Positions 61,068-64,000 of a stretch of 64,000 nucleotides of DNA are shown in pieces (position 1 is the first letter of the stretch; the number at the start of each line of letters is the position of its first letter). The stretch spans positions 595,016 through 659,015 of the forward strand of contig NZ_CM001024.1 in NCBI RefSeq assembly GCF_000160775.2, written 5' to 3'. The notes under the pieces are model-generated. The model worked only from the letters and a program-made list of their open reading frames with translations, did no database searches and had not been told where the DNA came from. This DNA comes from Aeromicrobium marinum DSM 15272. Its GTDB lineage: Bacteria > Actinomycetota > Actinomycetes > Propionibacteriales > Nocardioidaceae. Position numbers and translations under genes: made by a program.

Positions 61068-64000
61068 TCAGGCGAAGGCGCGGTCCATGAGCACCTGGTG
61101 CTCCTCGACGTGACGCGGGTGCGAGCCCACCGACGGCGCCGACGACTCCGGCCGGGTGATGCCCTTCAGCGGGGCGTCGAACGCACCGACGAGGTGCTGT
61201 GCCCAGTGCGGCCACGGACCCTGGTTGGCCGGCTCGTCCTGCACCCAGCGGATCTCGTTGACCGAGGGGAACCGGGACAGCTCGGCGGTCAGCTCGGCGA
61301 CCGGCCGTGGGTACAGCTGCTCGACCCGCACGATCGCGGTGCGGGACAGCCCCTCCTCCCGCTTGGCGCGCTCGGCCAGCAGCTCCCAGGTGATCTTTCC
61401 GGAGCAGAGGATGACCCGCTCGACCTGGTCGGCCTGCACCGAGGTGTCACCGATGACCGGCAGGAAGGAGCCCGACGTGAAGTCCTCGGGCTGCGAGGCC
61501 GCCGCCTTGTTGCGCAGCATCGACTTGGGGGTGAACACGACCAGCGGACGGTGCTCGGCCTCCAGGTTCTGCCGGCGCAGCAGGTGGAAGTACGAGGCGG
61601 GCGACGACGGCTGAGCCAGCGTGATCTCGTCGTTCGCGCACAGCGCCATGAAGCGCTCGATGCGGGCCGAGGAGTGGTCGGGGCCCTGGCCCTCGTACCC
61701 GTGCGGCAGCAGCAGCACGACGCCCGACTTCTGGCCCCACTTGGTCTCGCCGGCCGAGATGTACTCGTCGATGACCGACTGGGCACCGTTCACGAAGTCG
61801 CCGAACTGCGCCTCCCACAGCGTGAGCGCCTCGGGCCGGGCGACGGAGTAGCCGTACTCGAAGCCGAGGGCGGCGTACTCGCTCAGCAGCGAGTCGTAGA
61901 TGTAGAACGTCGCCTGGTCCTCGCTGATGTGCGACAGCGGGGTCCATTCCTCGGCGTTCGTCCGGTCGATGATGGTGGCGAACCGCGACGAGAAGGTGCC
62001 ACGACGCGAGTCCTGCCCGGCCATCCGGACTGGTCGACCGTCGAGCAGCAGCGAGCCCATCGCGAGGATCTCGCCGGTGCCCCAGTCGATCGGTCCCGAC
62101 GAGATCGACTGCGCACGGCGCTGCAGCTGCGGCAGGACCTTGGGATGCACGGTGAAGCCGTCCGGCACGTTGGTGTACGCGTCGGCGATCGCCTTCATCG
62201 TCTCCGGGGAGATCGCGGTCTCGAGCCGGCCGGACACCTCGGGCTTGTCGGGGTACTCCGGGGTGCGCATGTAGTCCAGGTCGCCGGAGTCGGCGGCCTT
62301 GACCTCGGCGAAGTTGCTCTCGAGCTTGGCCTGGTAGTCGCTGAGCGCGGCCTCGGCCTCCTCCAGGGTGATGTCGCCACGGCCGACCAGGGCCTCGGTG
62401 TAGAGCTTGCGCACCGACTTCTTGGTCTCGATCGTGTCGTACATGAGCGGCTGGGTGAAGCTGGGGTCGTCGCCCTCGTTGTGGCCGCGTCGGCGGTAGC
62501 AGATGAGGTCGATGACGACGTCCTTGTTGAACGTGCGCCGGTAGTCGTACGCGAGCTGCGCGACTCGGATGCAGGCCTCGGGATCGTCACCGTTGACGTG
62601 GAACACCGGCGCCGAGATCATCCGGGCGACGTCGGTGCAGTAGGTGGAGGACCGCGACGCCGAGGGGCTCGTGGTGAACCCCACCTGGTTGTTGACGATG
62701 ACGTGGATCGTGCCGCCGGTGCGGTAGCCCCGCAGGAGGCTGAGGTTGAGCGTCTCGGCGACGACTCCCTGGCCGGCGAACGCGGCGTCGCCGTGCACCA
62801 GCACCGGCAGCACGGGGAACTCCTCGCCGCGGTTGAGCCGGTCCTGCTTGGCCCGGGCGATGCCCTCCAGGACGGGGTCGACGACCTCCAGGTGCGACGG
62901 GTTGGCCGCGATGGAGACCTTGATCGAGTCGCCGTTGCCGGAGGTGAACTCGCCCTCGACACCGAGGTGGTACTTCACGTCGCCGGAACCCTGGACGGTG
63001 CGCGGGTCGATGTTGCCCTCGAACTCGCGGAACACCTGGCTCGGGCTCTTGCCGGCGATGTTGACCAGCGCGTTGAGCCGGCCGCGGTGCGCCATGCCGA
63101 TGCAGACCTCGTCGAGCGCGTCGGCGGCGGCGGCCTCGCAGATCTCGTCGAGCAGCGGGATGGTGGTCTCACCGCCCTCGAGGCTGAACCGCTTCTGACC
63201 GACGAACTTGGTCTGCAGGAAGGTCTCGAACGCCTCGGCCTGGTTGAGCTTCAGCAGGATGCGCAGCTGCTCCTCGCGCGGCGGCTTGGTGTACCCCTGC
63301 TCGATGCGCTCCTGGAACCACTGACGCTCGGCCGGGTCCTGGATGTACATGTACTCGGTGCCGATCGTGCGGCAGTACGAGTCGCGCAGCGTGCCGAGGA
63401 TCTCGCGCAGCTTCATGTGGCGACGCTCGCCGCCGAAGGACGGGCCGGTGGGGAACTCGCGGTCGAGGTCCCACAGGGTCAGGCCGTGGCTGGCGGTGTC
63501 GAGGTCGGGATGGCTGCGCTGCTTGTACTCCAGCGGGTTGGTGTCTGCCATCAGGTGGCCGCGGACCCGGAATGCGTGGATCAGCTCGAGCACGCGTGCC
63601 TGGCGGTCGATGTCGTCGTCGTGGTTGACCGCGATGTCGCGGGCCCAGCGGATCGGCTCGTAGGGGATCTTGAGCGCGCGGAAGATGTCGTCGTAGAAGC
63701 CCTCGTCGCCCAGCAGCAGCTGGTGCACGCGCTTGAGGAACTCACCGGACTGCGCACCCTGGATGACGCGGTGGTCGTACGTCGAGGTGAGCGTCATCAT
63801 CTTGGACACGGCCAGCTGGGCGATCGTGTGGTCGGACGCGCCGTGGAACTCCGGCGGGTACTCCATCGAGCCCACGCCGACGATGACGCCCTGGCCGGAC
63901 ATCAGGCGGGGCACCGAGTGGTTGGTGCCGATGCCGCCGGGGTTGGTGAGGCTGACGGTGGTGCCCTGGAAGTCGCTGACCTCGAGCTTGCCGTCGCGGG
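61068..64000 (-). CDS. kgd: Multifunctional 2-oxoglutarate metabolism enzyme (Kgd), 3' part
   Basis: The gene runs off the right edge; about 977 residues of the roughly 1,230 are here. It includes the end of an E2-like acyltransferase domain (FQGTTVSLTNPGG, SVPRLMSGQG) and the full E1-like domain with HRGRLNALVNIAGKS, GDAAFAGQGVVAETL, VNNQVGFTTSPSA, and HNEGDDPSFTQP. It makes succinyl semialdehyde or succinyl-CoA from 2-oxoglutarate with TPP. It is inhibited by GarA-type FHA proteins in mycobacteria. DUF6104 follows. Confidence 0.96.
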   Translation of the reverse strand, partial: RDGKLEVSDFQGTTVSLTNPGGIGTNHSVPRLMSGQGVIVGVGSMEYPPEFHGASDHTIAQLAVSKMMTLTSTYDHRVIQGAQSGEFLKRVHQLLLGDEGFYDDIFRALKIPYEPIRWARDIAVNHDDDIDRQARVLELIHAFRVRGHLMADTNPLEYKQRSHPDLDTASHGLTLWDLDREFPTGPSFGGERRHMKLREILGTLRDSYCRTIGTEYMYIQDPAERQWFQERIEQGYTKPPREEQLRILLKLNQAEAFETFLQTKFVGQKRFSLEGGETTIPLLDEICEAAAADALDEVCIGMAHRGRLNALVNIAGKSPSQVFREFEGNIDPRTVQGSGDVKYHLGVEGEFTSGNGDSIKVSIAANPSHLEVVDPVLEGIARAKQDRLNRGEEFPVLPVLVHGDAAFAGQGVVAETLNLSLLRGYRTGGTIHVIVNNQVGFTTSPSASRSSTYCTDVARMISAPVFHVNGDDPEACIRVAQLAYDYRRTFNKDVVIDLICYRRRGHNEGDDPSFTQPLMYDTIETKKSVRKLYTEALVGRGDITLEEAEAALSDYQAKLESNFAEVKAADSGDLDYMRTPEYPDKPEVSGRLETAISPETMKAIADAYTNVPDGFTVHPKVLPQLQRRAQSISSGPIDWGTGEILAMGSLLLDGRPVRMAGQDSRRGTFSSRFATIIDRTNAEEWTPLSHISEDQATFYIYDSLLSEYAALGFEYGYSVARPEALTLWEAQFGDFVNGAQSVIDEYISAGETKWGQKSGVVLLLPHGYEGQGPDHSSARIERFMALCANDEITLAQPSSPASYFHLLRRQNLEAEHRPLVVFTPKSMLRNKAAASQPEDFTSGSFLPVIGDTSVQADQVERVILCSGKITWELLAERAKREEGLSRTAIVRVEQLYPRPVAELTAELSRFPSVNEIRWVQDEPANQGPWPHWAQHLVGAFDAPLKGITRPESSAPSVGSHPRHVEEHQVLMDRAFA

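Overview
The window is a single stretch of high-GC actinobacterial chromosome. The combination of WhiB1, a SigR/RsrA pair, PdtaS, a Kgd-type 2-oxoglutarate enzyme, the bL37 micro-protein and many GTG starts points to Actinomycetes. The closest fit I can suggest from gene content is Propionibacteriales/Nocardioidaceae (Aeromicrobium- or Nocardioides-like), which is an inference. I see no prophage, no recognisable transposase, no CRISPR array and no rRNA or tRNA gene. Several calls rest on short ORFs or on overlapping ATGA/GTGA starts typical of translational coupling.

Layout. 1-4.6 kb: the end of a GMC oxidoreductase, an aldehyde dehydrogenase and a long fusion of a membrane di-iron hydroxylase/desaturase with its own ferredoxin reductase, together resembling an oxidation cascade. 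4.8-5.9 kb: small stress genes. 5.9-9.9 kb: an aerobic ribonucleotide reductase operon (nrdA, nrdB) with paired NrdR boxes, a promoter and a cobalamin riboswitch. The encoded NrdB has the residues of a class Ic (Mn/Fe) subunit. 9.9-13.2 kb: a hydrolase / Baeyer-Villiger monooxygenase / SDR operon behind a perfect palindromic operator. 13.2-16.1 kb: an epimerase and the conserved actinobacterial trio SCO1664-DUF3090-MSMEG_4193. 16.2-23.2 kb: a UbiB-type kinase, a TauE exporter, a TetR regulator with oxidoreductases and a hydrolase, and a large nested palindrome. 23.3-30.9 kb: furA-katG, a methyltransferase, a membrane adenylate cyclase and a gamma-glutamyltransferase-like protein. 30.9-37.9 kb: hemerythrin and unknown genes, a secreted beta-propeller, a cyclase, a Fic protein and a thiosulfate-type transporter.

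38-45.5 kb: a cold-shock gene with a long leader, an NYN-LOTUS protein, a glutaryl-CoA-dehydrogenase-like enzyme, arfB, a CBS protein, then hisN-rsgA-aroA. 45.5-56.6 kb: a block whose content matches the mycobacterial aroA/rsgA/SRAP/sigH/rshA/pdtaS/whiB1 neighbourhood, with an ECF sigma factor fused to its own zinc-finger anti-sigma and an extracytoplasmic tail. 56.8-64 kb: malic enzyme, an oxidoreductase, a nuclease-like gene bracketed by 61-bp inverted palindromic repeats, a tiny DUF6104 gene and the C-terminal three quarters of kgd, which runs off the right edge.

How the parts fit. The nrd operon is wired to nucleotide state (NrdR) and to B12 (riboswitch), implying a B12-dependent class II reductase elsewhere. 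furA-katG, SigR/RsrA, WhiB1 and SRAP form an oxidative and DNA-damage response layer. A perfect CRP-type half-site palindrome and a second near-perfect one sit in the same window as an intact adenylate cyclase. The most novel-looking element is the inverted-repeat-flanked PD-(D/E)XK-like gene at 59.66-60.86 kb.
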